DNA from: Leishmania mexicana MHOM/GT/2001/U1103
Taxonomy: Eukaryota; Euglenozoa; Kinetoplastea; Trypanosomatida; Trypanosomatidae
Length of the DNA stretch: 64,000 nucleotides
NCBI RefSeq assembly: GCF_000234665.1
Contig: NC_018336.1
Span: forward strand, 1,033,069 to 1,097,068
Reading direction: 5' to 3'
This document shows positions 1 to 9,835 of this stretch, in pieces (the first letter of the stretch is position 1; each line of letters opens with the position of its first letter). The notes under the pieces are model-generated. The model was not told where the DNA came from and did no database searches. It worked only from the letters and a program-made list of their open reading frames with translations. The translations under genes were made by a program, and so were the position numbers.

Positions 1-546
1 ATCGGCACTGGTGATGCCTCCGGTGACGCGGGCTGTCCTGCGTGCGGTGCAGATGGAAGAGATCCCGATATCGATGAGGATGGAGCTGCGGTTAGCCTGG
101 AACACCGCTCAGCGCCAGCACCGCCGCCGCGGCAGGCGTTTGTGTTACTCCCAGGCAGCGAGGTGCCACTGACGCTGGACGCGGCACGGGCGCAGCTGGG
201 TGTGGTTGGATCGCTGCCATCGAGCACCCATTACCTCACCGCTGCTGAAGCCGCGCAGTGGGGCTGCACGCATTTTGATCATGCCGCCCCGAGCTCAACG
301 CTGTCGTCATTCTCGGCATCCGAACTCCGCGACCACAGCGACGGAAGGAAGCTAGCGACCTCTGCCGGCTGGGTCACCTCAACGGCGCCCCCCTGTGCCG
401 GGGCTGACATGAATGCAGTACCGCTCATGGGCATCAAGGGACATCCACGCCTCGTGCTTGACACGAATGAATGCTTGTTTTGGTGGCTTGCGGCGGCCGA
501 GACGCACTTGCGCTTGCGCGCACGCGCGTCAGCCCCCCTCGCCTAG
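1..546 (+). CDS. 3' end of an unrecognised protein gene (partial)
   Basis: The reading frame is open from the first base of the window to a TAG at 544-546, about 181 codons, so the true start lies upstream. The visible part begins with a Gly/Asp-rich acidic stretch containing a CPAC pair, then a Pro-rich segment, then a less biased region (VLLPGSEVPLTLDAARAQLG) and a Thr/Ser-rich stretch. It ends in an Arg/Ala-rich tail. I see no domain that I recognise and assign no function. The choice of frame rests on its being open from the edge and on its lying on the same strand as every other gene here. Confidence that it is coding is moderate because the full gene is not visible. Confidence 0.6.
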   Translation: MGTGDASGDAGCPACGADGRDPDIDEDGAAVSLEHRSAPAPPPRQAFVLLPGSEVPLTLDAARAQLGVVGSLPSSTHYLTAAEAAQWGCTHFDHAAPSSTLSSFSASELRDHSDGRKLATSAGWVTSTAPPCAGADMNAVPLMGIKGHPRLVLDTNECLFWWLAAAETHLRLRARASAPLA

Positions 547-1241
547 TGCCTGAACCGACCTTTCCCCGACCCCTCCCCTCGGGGAAGGATAGCGTTTATG
601 GAGAGATAGAGAGGCACAGTCTTTCTCTCCTCAACTCTCCTTGTTTTGTGTTCCTCTTTGCTGGGGTTCCTCACATCCCCTTGCGCGTCTCTGCTGCGAT
701 CTGCTACTCCTCGTGCTCGCTTTCAATTTCGTCGCGCTCACCGCGGACAACCGCCCCTGTTCCCTACACACAGGACAAGGGCGATGGACGGCGACACAGG
801 CGCCTATCACGTGGACAGCGCACAGCGCACTGGGCGGCTGTCTTGTCGTCTCTCGGCATGCAGGTACACGGTGGCTGTGGAGAAAGGCAGTACACACACA
901 TACACCTACATGTGTCTTGTATGTAGTGTGACGCGTGTGGTTCTACTTTGGTTGTCTCACGCGTCATCACCTCCCCTGCTCTCCACCCTCACCACGTTCT
1001 TCTCTGCCCCCCATCCCTCCTCTTCTCTGCACCTCGTTTGCGTTTCCGCTTTGCGTTGTTGGTTTGGCGTTGACGCAGACGTTACCCCCCCCCCCCCCCC
1101 ACACGCACACACACACGTGTGGGATGAGTACTGCTGGATCAAGAAGTAACGGACCCCGCGCACTTTGCTCAGGCCTCTCCACCCGGACTTTACTCTGCGT
1201 CCACCTCTACTTATCCCTTGTGCTGACGCTAGCCAGACGCA
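547..1241. other. Intergenic spacer, non-coding
   Basis: This 0.7-kb spacer is pyrimidine-rich and holds a C16 run with an adjoining CA repeat at about 1085-1118. A pyrimidine-rich stretch at 1171-1229 ends in an AG at 1231-1232, a possible spliced-leader acceptor only about 10 bases before the next ATG. Short open frames here overlap one another in several frames and look like chance. Confidence 0.6.
1085..1100. repeat. Poly-C homopolymer, C16
   Basis: An uninterrupted run of 16 C is followed by a short CA-rich stretch. It is typical of trypanosomatid spacers and is likely to vary in length between strains. Confidence 0.85.
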
Positions 1242-4200
1242 ATGCGGCCAGGCGGACGTAAGCGCTGCCGCAGCGGCTCCTGTTCTCCGCCGCTTCAGAC
1301 CACGTATGATCTTGACAGCGGCGGCGGTGTGCCGGCTGCTGCAGCCTCTGCGCTGGCTGAAGGCAGCAATCTTTTCGCGTCCTGCGGACTGCTTCGAAAT
1401 CGACAGAGCCACATCGGTGACATAGGTGCCGCCGGTCTTCGCGGTGGTGGCGCGGCAGCCGCAGCCGACGTGTATGTCCTTCGGAAAAACTTGCTACACG
1501 TGCAGGCACTCCAGGAAGTGCTGCGACGCACCTCGCTAGCGGAGATGCGCGACCGCGAGGTCGTGGAGTGTCTGCTCGGGACGGAGCAGTGGCTACGCGA
1601 GCTGAACCGTCCGTTGGCGTCGTCGGTCGTCGACGGCAGCGCCAATTTTGGCGCATCATCATTGCTCAGTGGGTTTCCGCCGTGCGTGGAGGGCGACGCA
1701 GTGAGAAGTGCTTACCGTAGTGCCCTCTCGGAACTGCGCCTACTCGTGCTTGGCGTCTTGAACACAATGCCATGGTGGCGCGTCGTCGAGGCGGTGGCGG
1801 GCAACCCGGCAGCGGCGCAGACGCGCGGATCACGCACGGCTAGCGCCGGCGGCGGCGATCACAGCGGCAGCGAAGCTGGAGGTGCACGGGTAGCAGCGCG
1901 CCACGCTAGCGGTCGGGATCGTTCCGTGGCAGCGCTCCACGTCATCACGCGTTGGCACGTGCGACTCCAAATTGCCTTCGAGCGGGTGTGTCTGGTATTG
2001 ATTGATCAGTCGCAGCAAACCGTGCGCGGCGTTCTCGAGGTGCTGCTGAAACCATGTCAACTGCGCCCACCCGTGCGCGACGGCGCGCGGCGTTCCATCC
2101 CGAGCGACAGCTTCATCCGCGTCCTGAACGCGGTGGCGGCCAAGTACAGCCCCAACTATGTTGTGGAGTTGCTCGAGGGCTGCATTGCCGACTTTATGCC
2201 GCGGCGGCGGTGGGCGGAACGACGGCACCACGTGGCGTGTACCGCTGTGTTGCTGTACTTGGCACTGGAGGGGCACACCCCAGCGTACCATCCACGCCTC
2301 GGCAACAGCCAAAGCTTGCAGCGCGCGGTGGGACTTTTAAAGTCGCTGCGCTCGCGGCACGTCGATGGAAGAGGTGATCTGAGCGGCTCTCCGTGGCTGC
2401 TGCCGCCCGCCACGGGCTCCTACTCCTTGACCCTCCCAGGAGGCACGTCAGAGGAGAGCGGAACCGACCTGGGAGGGTTATCCTCTCCGATGTCGGCAAG
2501 GCAGCAGTGCCACCACGCCTCACTGTCGTCGATGCTTCCAACGACCGGCGTGCTTCCGTCAGGCTACGTGAGCGCGACGCTCTTGGAGGGGGCAAGGGCT
2601 GGCGAGGTGTCGCTGCGACAGCCGACTCTGCCACATCCATCTCCACTTGGAGACAGCTCGTCCTTGATGGATACCACCACGACGGCGAGTGACACAGAAC
2701 TGAGCGACGGCGGCGCGCGTGGCGGCGGTCGCGCGAGGTCGGCCGTGAGCGACGGTCTCACGGGTGGCCCATCTGGACGCTACGTCAGAGCCGCCTTTGC
2801 TGGCGGTGGTGGTGGTAGCGACAGCTCAGCGGCAGCAGCGGCCCGCAGGAAGGGTAGATCTGGTGGAGGGGTAGCTGGCCAGCTCAGCAGCGAGGGCGGC
2901 AGGGGCGTAGCTGTTGTGCCTGGTACGGCAGTAGCAGCCGGCGCGCCAAGCTTTCTCGATGTAACGGTAGAGCACAACAACAAGCTCCTGTCGTACCGGA
3001 ACGACATTGTGCGCGTGCTGCTGAACCGGCTGCTGGATGTAGAGTTGACGCTAGAGCCGAGAGATGCAGAGGAACAGCAGGGCGGATGGTCACGTCTCGG
3101 GGGCATGTACGGGCTCGGCGGCGGCGGCCCATCCTGCGCGATGTCGCTGACGTCGCGCCAGGCGTCTGTCCGCGGCAGCCCGTTCGGCTCTCCAGCGACG
3201 CCCGGGCCGGGGAGCCCGTCAGCCCTCCTTTCAGTGTCGGCATCGTTGCTTCCGGGTGGGAGTGCCGGTGGTTCGGTCAGTGCCTTCCCCAGCACCCCGA
3301 TCACTGCTGCAGACGCGGGCACGTCACGACCAACCGCGACTGCGTCCTCTGGCCGCAGCAGTCCTGCATCCTTCTCGCCCACCGCATTTCTCCTTCCACG
3401 GTCGGACTCGCTTGGCCTCATTGCTGGCACTGGCCTTGCTGACTGGAGTTCTGCGGCCGCCTCGCCCGGTGCCTCGCTGGCCTCAGCGCAGCCCCTCGAG
3501 CGTTTCTTCAACACACTGTCGCAGCCCTATCTCCGCATTCTGCGCGACTGCGCAACGCTCGTGTACGGGCGACTGGCGGATGACCTCCGTCGTCAGCAGA
3601 TCGCCGGTTCGTGCGGAAACGCTGATTGGTGGATGGACATTGTGGCCTTCTATTTAGCCGTCGTGACGCGGGTGGATCGGCCAGTGTACTTGCTGTACCT
3701 CGCCCCTAGTCTGTCAATGCTTGGGACGGAGGATGAGCCCGTAGGGCTGCTGCACAAGCTCATCACTCTTGTTATCAAAGGTAGCATGCCAGTGGAGCAA
3801 CCCCGCAGCAGCAGCAACATGAGTGGCGCCTTTTCCCGCTCGTCTGCGATGTGGACGTCATCGGCGACGGCATCTGTCTTCAGCGCTTCGTCTTTGCCTC
3901 TTTCGACGGTTCCTGCGCAGCCGGTGCGTCTGCGCATGGCGCCCCCGACGGGTGCCAGTCGTCGGGTCGTTACAATGGAAGAGCGCCTGCGTGCGGCTCG
4001 TCACATCTTTCCACTCTTTCGCTTTCTGCATAGCCGCATTGACGAGACCAGTGGGGAGGGCGTGCGGCGCCGGCTGCTGAAGTGGACTGCACAGGAGCTG
4101 CGCCGGCTTGGCGGTTCCTCCGCCTCGGCTATGGGGAGCAGCGGTGGGCCAGGCGGAAATGTGTATACGCGCAGCCGTCTGCTGCCCTCGCGAGAAACGC

Positions 4201-4709
4201 GTCTAGCCCTCGTCACCTTCGCGCAGTGCGCGGCGATATCAGAGTTGATGGGGGTGGATGTGGTGCCGCAGCTCAGCAGCGCCGGCAAGGCGGCCCGCGA
4301 CTCTTCTCGGTTTACGTCGAGCACCGCCTATGGAGATACCTCTGACGGCATTGCGGCCGCCTTGGAGCCTTTCCTAAACCGATACACGTTGCAGAGTGAG
4401 CCGCCGGCAGATGATGGGGATAATGAGAACAGCAACTGCTCAGCACCTTCGTCGTCTGCATCTCTGTCGGAATCATCGTCACTGCCATTGGCGTCGGCGT
4501 CTTTCTCGATGCGTCATCCGGAGGAGGCCAGGCTGAAGGCATCCGGAAAGTCCGCAGCGACTGCTGCCGCAGGGGCACCGTCTGTGACTCCATGTGACAC
4601 GGAGCACAGCCAGCGCCGTCGTCCTATCGACCTTCGACAAATGGAGTTTGAGGGGTTGCTGCAGCCGAGGTTGATGGCGTGCTGCCCATGGCAGGCGTGG
4701 TTGAGTTGA
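1242..4709 (+). CDS. Large conserved-looking protein of unknown function (1155 aa)
   Basis: The frame runs from an ATG at 1242 to TGA at 4707-4709. I do not recognise a family. Blocks of ordinary helical composition alternate with long low-complexity linkers. Ordered blocks include about residues 80-135 (VYVLRKNLLHVQALQEVLRR), 215-380 (ending in a Leu-rich segment with LLYLALEGHTPAYHP), 570-610, 745-850 (FYLAVVTRVDRPVYLLYLAP) and 905-950. The linkers, roughly residues 385-560 and 630-745, are Ser/Gly/Ala-rich. The C-terminal 150 residues contain Ser-rich acidic stretches. There is no signal peptide or clear membrane segment. The pattern suggests a helical-repeat scaffold with disordered loops, but that is an inference. 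The ATG follows an AG by about 10 bases, so the 5' UTR may be very short or the real start may be a downstream ATG. Confidence 0.8.
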   Translation: MRPGGRKRCRSGSCSPPLQTTYDLDSGGGVPAAAASALAEGSNLFASCGLLRNRQSHIGDIGAAGLRGGGAAAAADVYVLRKNLLHVQALQEVLRRTSLAEMRDREVVECLLGTEQWLRELNRPLASSVVDGSANFGASSLLSGFPPCVEGDAVRSAYRSALSELRLLVLGVLNTMPWWRVVEAVAGNPAAAQTRGSRTASAGGGDHSGSEAGGARVAARHASGRDRSVAALHVITRWHVRLQIAFERVCLVLIDQSQQTVRGVLEVLLKPCQLRPPVRDGARRSIPSDSFIRVLNAVAAKYSPNYVVELLEGCIADFMPRRRWAERRHHVACTAVLLYLALEGHTPAYHPRLGNSQSLQRAVGLLKSLRSRHVDGRGDLSGSPWLLPPATGSYSLTLPGGTSEESGTDLGGLSSPMSARQQCHHASLSSMLPTTGVLPSGYVSATLLEGARAGEVSLRQPTLPHPSPLGDSSSLMDTTTTASDTELSDGGARGGGRARSAVSDGLTGGPSGRYVRAAFAGGGGGSDSSAAAAARRKGRSGGGVAGQLSSEGGRGVAVVPGTAVAAGAPSFLDVTVEHNNKLLSYRNDIVRVLLNRLLDVELTLEPRDAEEQQGGWSRLGGMYGLGGGGPSCAMSLTSRQASVRGSPFGSPATPGPGSPSALLSVSASLLPGGSAGGSVSAFPSTPITAADAGTSRPTATASSGRSSPASFSPTAFLLPRSDSLGLIAGTGLADWSSAAASPGASLASAQPLERFFNTLSQPYLRILRDCATLVYGRLADDLRRQQIAGSCGNADWWMDIVAFYLAVVTRVDRPVYLLYLAPSLSMLGTEDEPVGLLHKLITLVIKGSMPVEQPRSSSNMSGAFSRSSAMWTSSATASVFSASSLPLSTVPAQPVRLRMAPPTGASRRVVTMEERLRAARHIFPLFRFLHSRIDETSGEGVRRRLLKWTAQELRRLGGSSASAMGSSGGPGGNVYTRSRLLPSRETRLALVTFAQCAAISELMGVDVVPQLSSAGKAARDSSRFTSSTAYGDTSDGIAAALEPFLNRYTLQSEPPADDGDNENSNCSAPSSSASLSESSSLPLASASFSMRHPEEARLKASGKSAATAAAGAPSVTPCDTEHSQRRRPIDLRQMEFEGLLQPRLMACCPWQAWLS

Positions 4710-5035
4710 TGTGTTCTTACCAAAAAAGAAAAACGCGCGCGCGCTGGCGATGCCATTCTGTTGTGCAGCAGCTGTGCTTCTGGGCACGCAGGCCTAAACA
4801 AAGGCAAAAGGTTGCAGAGAGACCCCTCCTTTTTTTCTGGTGTTGTTGTTTTATGCCGCCCTTCGGTGCGGGTGTTTTGTGTGTGTGTGTGTCGGGGAGG
4901 GGTGCGCCCCCCCCTCCCCCTCCCTCTCCCTCCCCCACTTCGTCACCGTCAATGCCACAATAACAGCTGCCAAGGAGACGGGGCGTCTTTGGGTAACATA
5001 AAGAAGTGTGGCGAGCGAAGTAAAAAGGTGCGTGC

Positions 5036-5038
<3 letters not shown>

Positions 5039-5067
<29 letters not shown>
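5039..5067. repeat. CA dinucleotide microsatellite
   Basis: About 14 perfect CA units lie in the spacer, on the strand as given. Confidence 0.9.
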
Positions 5068-5069
<2 letters not shown>

Positions 5070-5687
5070 ACACACGGCGGACAAATGTCATGTGCTGTCC
5101 CTCTTTTGCTTTTTTTCTTTCGTGGGAGAGGGAGACATCCGTGTCTGCGGAAGCAGGAAAGCGGGGGCAAGGTCCGTTGCATGAGCGGATTGGTGGCCGT
5201 GGTGGTGGCGGTGGTGGTAGGGGGGAGAGGGGAGGGGAGGGGCGCTGACAGGGGTTAGGTGGAGAGAGAAATGATAATCAGAGAGAGGGAGGGAGGGAGA
5301 TGTGAGCCGCCGTCGCTTGGCCCTCTTCTCCGGTGACATGCGTGTTGGTTGATGCATTCGCACGGGAGGTATGACCGCGGTCGGGGCACACCCTTCTGTT
5401 TTCCATCTTTGACGAGGTATACATGAGCTGCTGTCGCGGAACGCACTGTGGCAGTTTCTCGCATTGCGTCTTTATCCGTTCTCGATGACAGTTGCGGTTG
5501 CCCCATGTCGCTCCTCGTCCCCCCTTCCTTCCTCCCCTCCCTCTTTGGACCTTGTTCGGTCCGACCTCGCCACGAATGCATGTACGGCATCACTCTCTGC
5601 ATCTCCTCCATCGTGCCGTGCACTGCCTTTGCCGCACCCAACTGCACCACAACTTTCGGTAGCGTTCTAACCGACACCATTGCCTCT

Positions 5688-5729
5688 TTCTCCACGCCCT
5701 TTCCCCCTCGCCTCCGCCCATCGTCGGAG
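5688..5729 (+). promoter_or_regulatory. Predicted polypyrimidine tract and spliced-leader acceptor for the hydratase/dehydrogenase gene
   Basis: A C/T-rich tract from about 5688 to 5719 is followed by the first AG at 5728-5729, 75 bases before the ATG at 5805. If used, it would remove the upstream in-frame extension and make 5805 the first ATG of the mRNA. This is a pattern-based prediction only. Confidence 0.4.
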
Positions 5730-5804
5730 CTCACTATCCCCACCTTTGTGTTTCCTCTTGACGCACTCGTGAGGATAACCCCTCCCCTGACAGATACCCA
5801 CACA

Positions 5805-8609
5805 ATGAAGCGCCTAGAGACCGTGTCGAAACACCTGCAGGACAACGAGTTTGTCCGCGTCGAGCGACGCGGTGGGGTTGGGCTGATCCGTATGCTGAGC
5901 TCGGCGCCGCCGCGCTCGCACATCGGCGGCTGCGTACTATGTGCACCGATGCGAGCGCAGGTCTTGCGCGCCCTCAAGACGCTAGAAGCCGACGCCGACT
6001 GCCGCCTCATTGTGCTCACCTCTACCAGTCACCGCTTTTTCTCCAGCGGCATCGATATTGCCAACTTCACGGAGTGCTTCATCTCCGACCCCACCGCGCA
6101 GCCGCCTGTGCCATCCTTGTCGGAGCTAACAGCCGCGGTTGCCATGTGCTCAAAGGTGTGTGTAGCAATTATTCAGGGCCTCTGCTCGTCCTGGGGGCTC
6201 GAGCTTGCTCTGGCGGCGGACTACCGCATCTGCGAGGTGAATGCACAGTTCCGCTTCCCAGAGGTGCGGTTTGGTATCACCCCCGGCGGTGGCGGTGCAC
6301 AGCGGCTTGTGTGTCTCGTTGGCGTGCCGCACGCGCTGAACATGCTGTGCTACGGCCGCCGAGTGTACGCGAAAGAAGCGTACCGGATCGGCCTCATTGA
6401 CGTACCAGCGTACAGCGCCCCACACTTTTGGACGGCGTTGGCGGAATTCATTGAGCAGCACGTCACCCCGGCCACTCCAGGCACCCCAGGCGGCCATGGG
6501 GAAAAGGCGACCGGCCTGAACGCGCTGGAGGAAGCGCAGGCGGCAAAGACGCTAGCCCTGCACCGTCGTCGCACGTGCTCGGTGTACGCGAAGCACGCCT
6601 TCTTGAGCCGCGGCTGGTACGCGTGGATGGAGCACAAGCTGCGTGACGCTGTCCCGCGCGAGGTTCGGGCTCCACACCGCGCGATCGAGGCGGTAAAGCT
6701 GGCCGTCGCGCACAGTTGTCGTCTCGACGGAAGCCGGGGCGTTGCGAACTGGGGGAGTGTTGATGAACGCGTCGCCGCGGCTGCATACGTAGCGGCGGAG
6801 CGGGCGCTGTTTGAGTCTTGTCTTCTCCTGCCTGAGACCCAGGCAATGCAGCACCTGATGCGTGCGTCGCAACGGACATCGATGTCATGGGAGAAGCCAT
6901 CGATCGGTCAGCAGCGCCCGGTACAAGGACTGGCGATTATCAAAGACCGTAGTGCGGCCGTGCATGTCGCGGTGAACCCTCCCCTCTCGGCGGCCCCCGT
7001 GTCTGACGTTCTTACCGACGACGCCACGGCGCGGCTCGGGCTGAAGAAGGTGGCTGTCATTGGCGCTGGGACCATGGGAACGTCGATTGCACTCATGCTG
7101 CTGTGGCAGTCGGAGATCGAGGTCATCCTGGTGGAGGCGGAGGCTCACCGGCAGGAGGTTGCTCGCCGTACCATCGAAGACTACCTGCGCAGCCGTGTTG
7201 AGACACACCGGCTGTCAAGGCACCGCTGTGACGACATGTTGCACCGACTGCGCGTGATGGGTAGCCACATAGTGCCGTTCCCTCCTGTCCTTGCGGATGC
7301 TGATCTCGTCTTCGAGTGTGCACCGGAGGTTGCGGCGATCAAGCAGAACATCCTTGCCGGCCTCGACTCTGTCTGCAAGCGCTCCACGATCTTTGCAACG
7401 GGCTCGTCGGCGCAGGATGTGAATGAGCTCGCGGCCGTGACGCAGCGCCCTGGGCAGGTGCTCGGCATCCACTTCTTCCCCCCAGCAAACGAGTCCCCGC
7501 TGGTGGAGGTGATCCGTGGCGCTGCGACGGAGCGGTGGGTTGTGGAGCGCGTTATGCACCTCTTGTGCCAACTCGACAAGTACCCGATATTATCCGTCAG
7601 CCGTCACGGCTACGTTGGGACTCGGCTGCTGCTCACAGCGCTCTACCAAGCGTACGCAATGCTGGAAGACGGCTGCTTCCCGCGACAGATTGATAGTGTG
7701 CTGCGCAAAGATTTCCACTTCACTCGTGGCCTCTTCGAACTTGAGGACATTATGGGCCTGGATGTGATGGCCATGGCGCGCACGTCCATGTTGGAAGTGG
7801 CAGCTCGCGCAAACGGCAGCTCGGTACCGCCGCCCAAGCGGGTCGGCGTTGAGCCGAGCGTGCCAAGTCCCTTTGAGCTCAGCAACGCGTGGTTTCTTCC
7901 GAGTCGGCCGGTCTTTGACATCTCCAATGCTCTCATTGCCACCGGCACCCTTGGGCGCAAAACGCGAGAGGGCTGGTACAAGTATTTGACACCGCAGGAG
8001 GCAAGTCTGGGGTATCGCCTGCGCCATCCTATCGCATCCTGGCTGTGGACCGGATCTGCGCCAAACCGCCTGGGCACCGGCAATTCCGCCAATCGCAGAT
8101 CGGCTGCAGGCGCCACCACCGCTGCGAGCTGCGTTCCCATGTTGTCGGACACTGCTACGACATCGGCCGTGGCAGCTTCGAGCGCGGCGTCGCGCCAGCG
8201 ATTTCCACTGGTCAGCTTGTCATCTCTTATTCTGCAGCATAACTACTCCGTCGAGTACCGCACAATCGACTGCAGCAAGCGCCGTCGTGTGACGCGCCGG
8301 CCGTTCTGCGAGGAGGAGATCTTTGAACGCATCGTGTTCGTCATGGTAAATGAGGCGGCTAAAATCATGGCAGACGGCATCGTTACCAACTCGGCTGACA
8401 TTGACTGCACCTCTGTCTACGGGTTTGGCTTCCCAGCGTGGAAGGGCGGGTTGTGCTACTACGCGGATCACGTGGCGGGGATTGACAAGATCGTACGCAA
8501 GATGCTGGTGTACCAGCGCGCGCTCGGCTCGGAGGAGTTTCCGGCGCCGTGCTTGGCGTTAAGGGAGATGCAGGCGAAGGGCATGACGTTTGCCTCCATG
8601 TTCAAGTAG
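5805..8609 (+). CDS. Enoyl-CoA hydratase/3-hydroxyacyl-CoA dehydrogenase, probably glycosomal
   Basis: This 934-residue bifunctional beta-oxidation enzyme has the domain order of peroxisomal multifunctional enzyme 1 and of the trifunctional alpha subunit. An N-terminal crotonase domain has the oxyanion loop GIDI at residues 82-85, the two catalytic glutamates E133 (GLEL) and E153 (FPEVRFG), 20 apart as in rat hydratase, and a Gly-rich GITPGGGG. It is followed by a Rossmann NAD site GAGTMG at 420-425, the catalytic dyad H556 and E568 and Ser535, then two C-terminal dehydrogenase domains (VNEAAKIMADGI, GFGFPAWKGG). I chose the ATG at 5805 because the next residues give RLETVSKHL, a perfect match to the PTS2 glycosome import signal, whereas the in-frame extension from 5448 looks like translated UTR. 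Two active-site positions are unusual: Thr606 where dehydrogenases have Asn208, and Trp130 at the usual oxyanion glycine. The C-terminus (SMFK) is not a canonical PTS1. Confidence 0.9.
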   Translation: MKRLETVSKHLQDNEFVRVERRGGVGLIRMLSSAPPRSHIGGCVLCAPMRAQVLRALKTLEADADCRLIVLTSTSHRFFSSGIDIANFTECFISDPTAQPPVPSLSELTAAVAMCSKVCVAIIQGLCSSWGLELALAADYRICEVNAQFRFPEVRFGITPGGGGAQRLVCLVGVPHALNMLCYGRRVYAKEAYRIGLIDVPAYSAPHFWTALAEFIEQHVTPATPGTPGGHGEKATGLNALEEAQAAKTLALHRRRTCSVYAKHAFLSRGWYAWMEHKLRDAVPREVRAPHRAIEAVKLAVAHSCRLDGSRGVANWGSVDERVAAAAYVAAERALFESCLLLPETQAMQHLMRASQRTSMSWEKPSIGQQRPVQGLAIIKDRSAAVHVAVNPPLSAAPVSDVLTDDATARLGLKKVAVIGAGTMGTSIALMLLWQSEIEVILVEAEAHRQEVARRTIEDYLRSRVETHRLSRHRCDDMLHRLRVMGSHIVPFPPVLADADLVFECAPEVAAIKQNILAGLDSVCKRSTIFATGSSAQDVNELAAVTQRPGQVLGIHFFPPANESPLVEVIRGAATERWVVERVMHLLCQLDKYPILSVSRHGYVGTRLLLTALYQAYAMLEDGCFPRQIDSVLRKDFHFTRGLFELEDIMGLDVMAMARTSMLEVAARANGSSVPPPKRVGVEPSVPSPFELSNAWFLPSRPVFDISNALIATGTLGRKTREGWYKYLTPQEASLGYRLRHPIASWLWTGSAPNRLGTGNSANRRSAAGATTAASCVPMLSDTATTSAVAASSAASRQRFPLVSLSSLILQHNYSVEYRTIDCSKRRRVTRRPFCEEEIFERIVFVMVNEAAKIMADGIVTNSADIDCTSVYGFGFPAWKGGLCYYADHVAGIDKIVRKMLVYQRALGSEEFPAPCLALREMQAKGMTFASMFK

Positions 8610-9835
8610 GCGACGGCACGGAGCTGGGGAGAATGACTGGCAGTCGTTTTTGTTTTATTCTGGAATCAGCGTTACTGAAGGGAGCGCAGAGCGACGGCAT
8701 TTTTCCCGCGAGTGCGCGCGCGTTTCGGCCTGCGCGAGCGCCCAGCAACCTTCTCGTCCCTCCCTTCCTCCCTTTTTCTTCCCTTTCTGCCGTTCAAGCA
8801 GCCACCTGATGCGAAGCGGAATCCTGCAGAGGATGTGCACAGGTCTGCGCAACGTTTTACTGCCAAAACTGTTCAAGCTACCGTGTCGGCATTTATGTGT
8901 ATATGTGTATGTGTACGTGTACGCGTGTGAAGCGACGGCACGCGGTGCGGGGGAATGGAAGAGGAGGAGGGTGCCCAGCTAAAGCGGGACGCTTGCCTGC
9001 GCTCGTGTGTCCTTGTGCACTGGAGCGTATCTCACGTGGGCATGTTGAAGATGCGCACACAAGAGCCAAGAAGACACTGAGAAACGGGGCAGGGAGGGGG
9101 CAGCACATCGATAATCGTCAACAAGGAAGACGGCGCGCGCGAGTCGGGTGAATCACAAGGAGCAAACACACCGGAAAAAAAACGAGAGGGAGAGAGAGCG
9201 GGGGCGGGGGACGGAGGCGGGAGCGGGGAGGCGCGCACGCACAAGCCTGCTCGTAGACATGGCATGCCCCTATGGGAGCGAGGGACAGGGGGAAAAACGC
9301 GCCTCGGCCCGGGAGTCGTTTCGGCGAGTTAACAAGTAAGGAAAAGCAGCGAATACGAAGGGCCTGCGCGCATGCCGTCTTTGCGGCGGCGGCGTCGAGC
9401 TGTGCGCTGCCCTCTCTTCACATGCGAACGGCTGCTTATCGTATTTTTTCACTGTGTTAAACTGTATCTCAAGCTTGCATGTGTGGTCGCGAAAAGAAGA
9501 AAAACTGGAGGGCCATGTCGGCGGGTGAGATGAAGGGTGGTGCACTCATGTCGCGTCAGGAGTTTCGCGATTACGTTTCTCTCGCTCTCGATCTTTCGCC
9601 GTAGCTTGCGTTGAACTCGTTAGTGTTTCCTTGTTGGGTGCCTCACCTGTCTGCATGCTGTGGGCCTCGTGCTGATGTCAACTTGCTCGCTCTCTCTGTT
9701 GCTCTCACTCCCACGCACGCCTCTGAAATTGCTCTCCACACGGCAACATATATCCACGAAGAGAAACACATAAACAACTGCCACTAGCCCCTGCCTCTTC
9801 CCCCTCCCCCTCCCCGCACCTTCGAATCGATAGCG
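8610..9835. other. Intergenic spacer, non-coding
   Basis: This 1.2-kb spacer holds TG-rich runs near 8895-8930, a purine-rich GA stretch at about 9175-9235 and pyrimidine-rich stretches near 9685-9715. No open frame looks coding. Confidence 0.65.
9685..9761 (+). promoter_or_regulatory. Predicted spliced-leader acceptor region for MPP alpha
   Basis: A pyrimidine-rich stretch at 9685-9711 is followed by an AG at 9760-9761, which would leave a 5' UTR of about 74 bases. A second C/T-rich tract at 9789-9822 lies between this AG and the ATG, so an alternative site is possible. Confidence 0.3.

Larger units (their letters stand above)
4710..5804. other. Intergenic spacer, non-coding, with possible splice region
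   Basis: This 1.1-kb spacer holds a GT run near 4880, C-rich tracts at 4908-4937, a CA repeat at 5039-5067 and a G/A-rich stretch at 5220-5300. The frame of the downstream gene is open through 5448-5804, but the encoded residues are compositionally unlike the enzyme and come from a pyrimidine-rich tract. I therefore treat that part as 5' leader. Confidence 0.6.

Noticed and set aside
5039..5067. CA repeats as possible CRISPR or other spaced array
   Set aside because: They are simple microsatellites without spacers, common in trypanosomatid intergenic DNA.
5448..5804. N-terminal extension of the hydratase/dehydrogenase
   Set aside because: The extension is in frame but comes from a pyrimidine-rich leader, and a perfect PTS2-like motif sits directly after the ATG at 5805.
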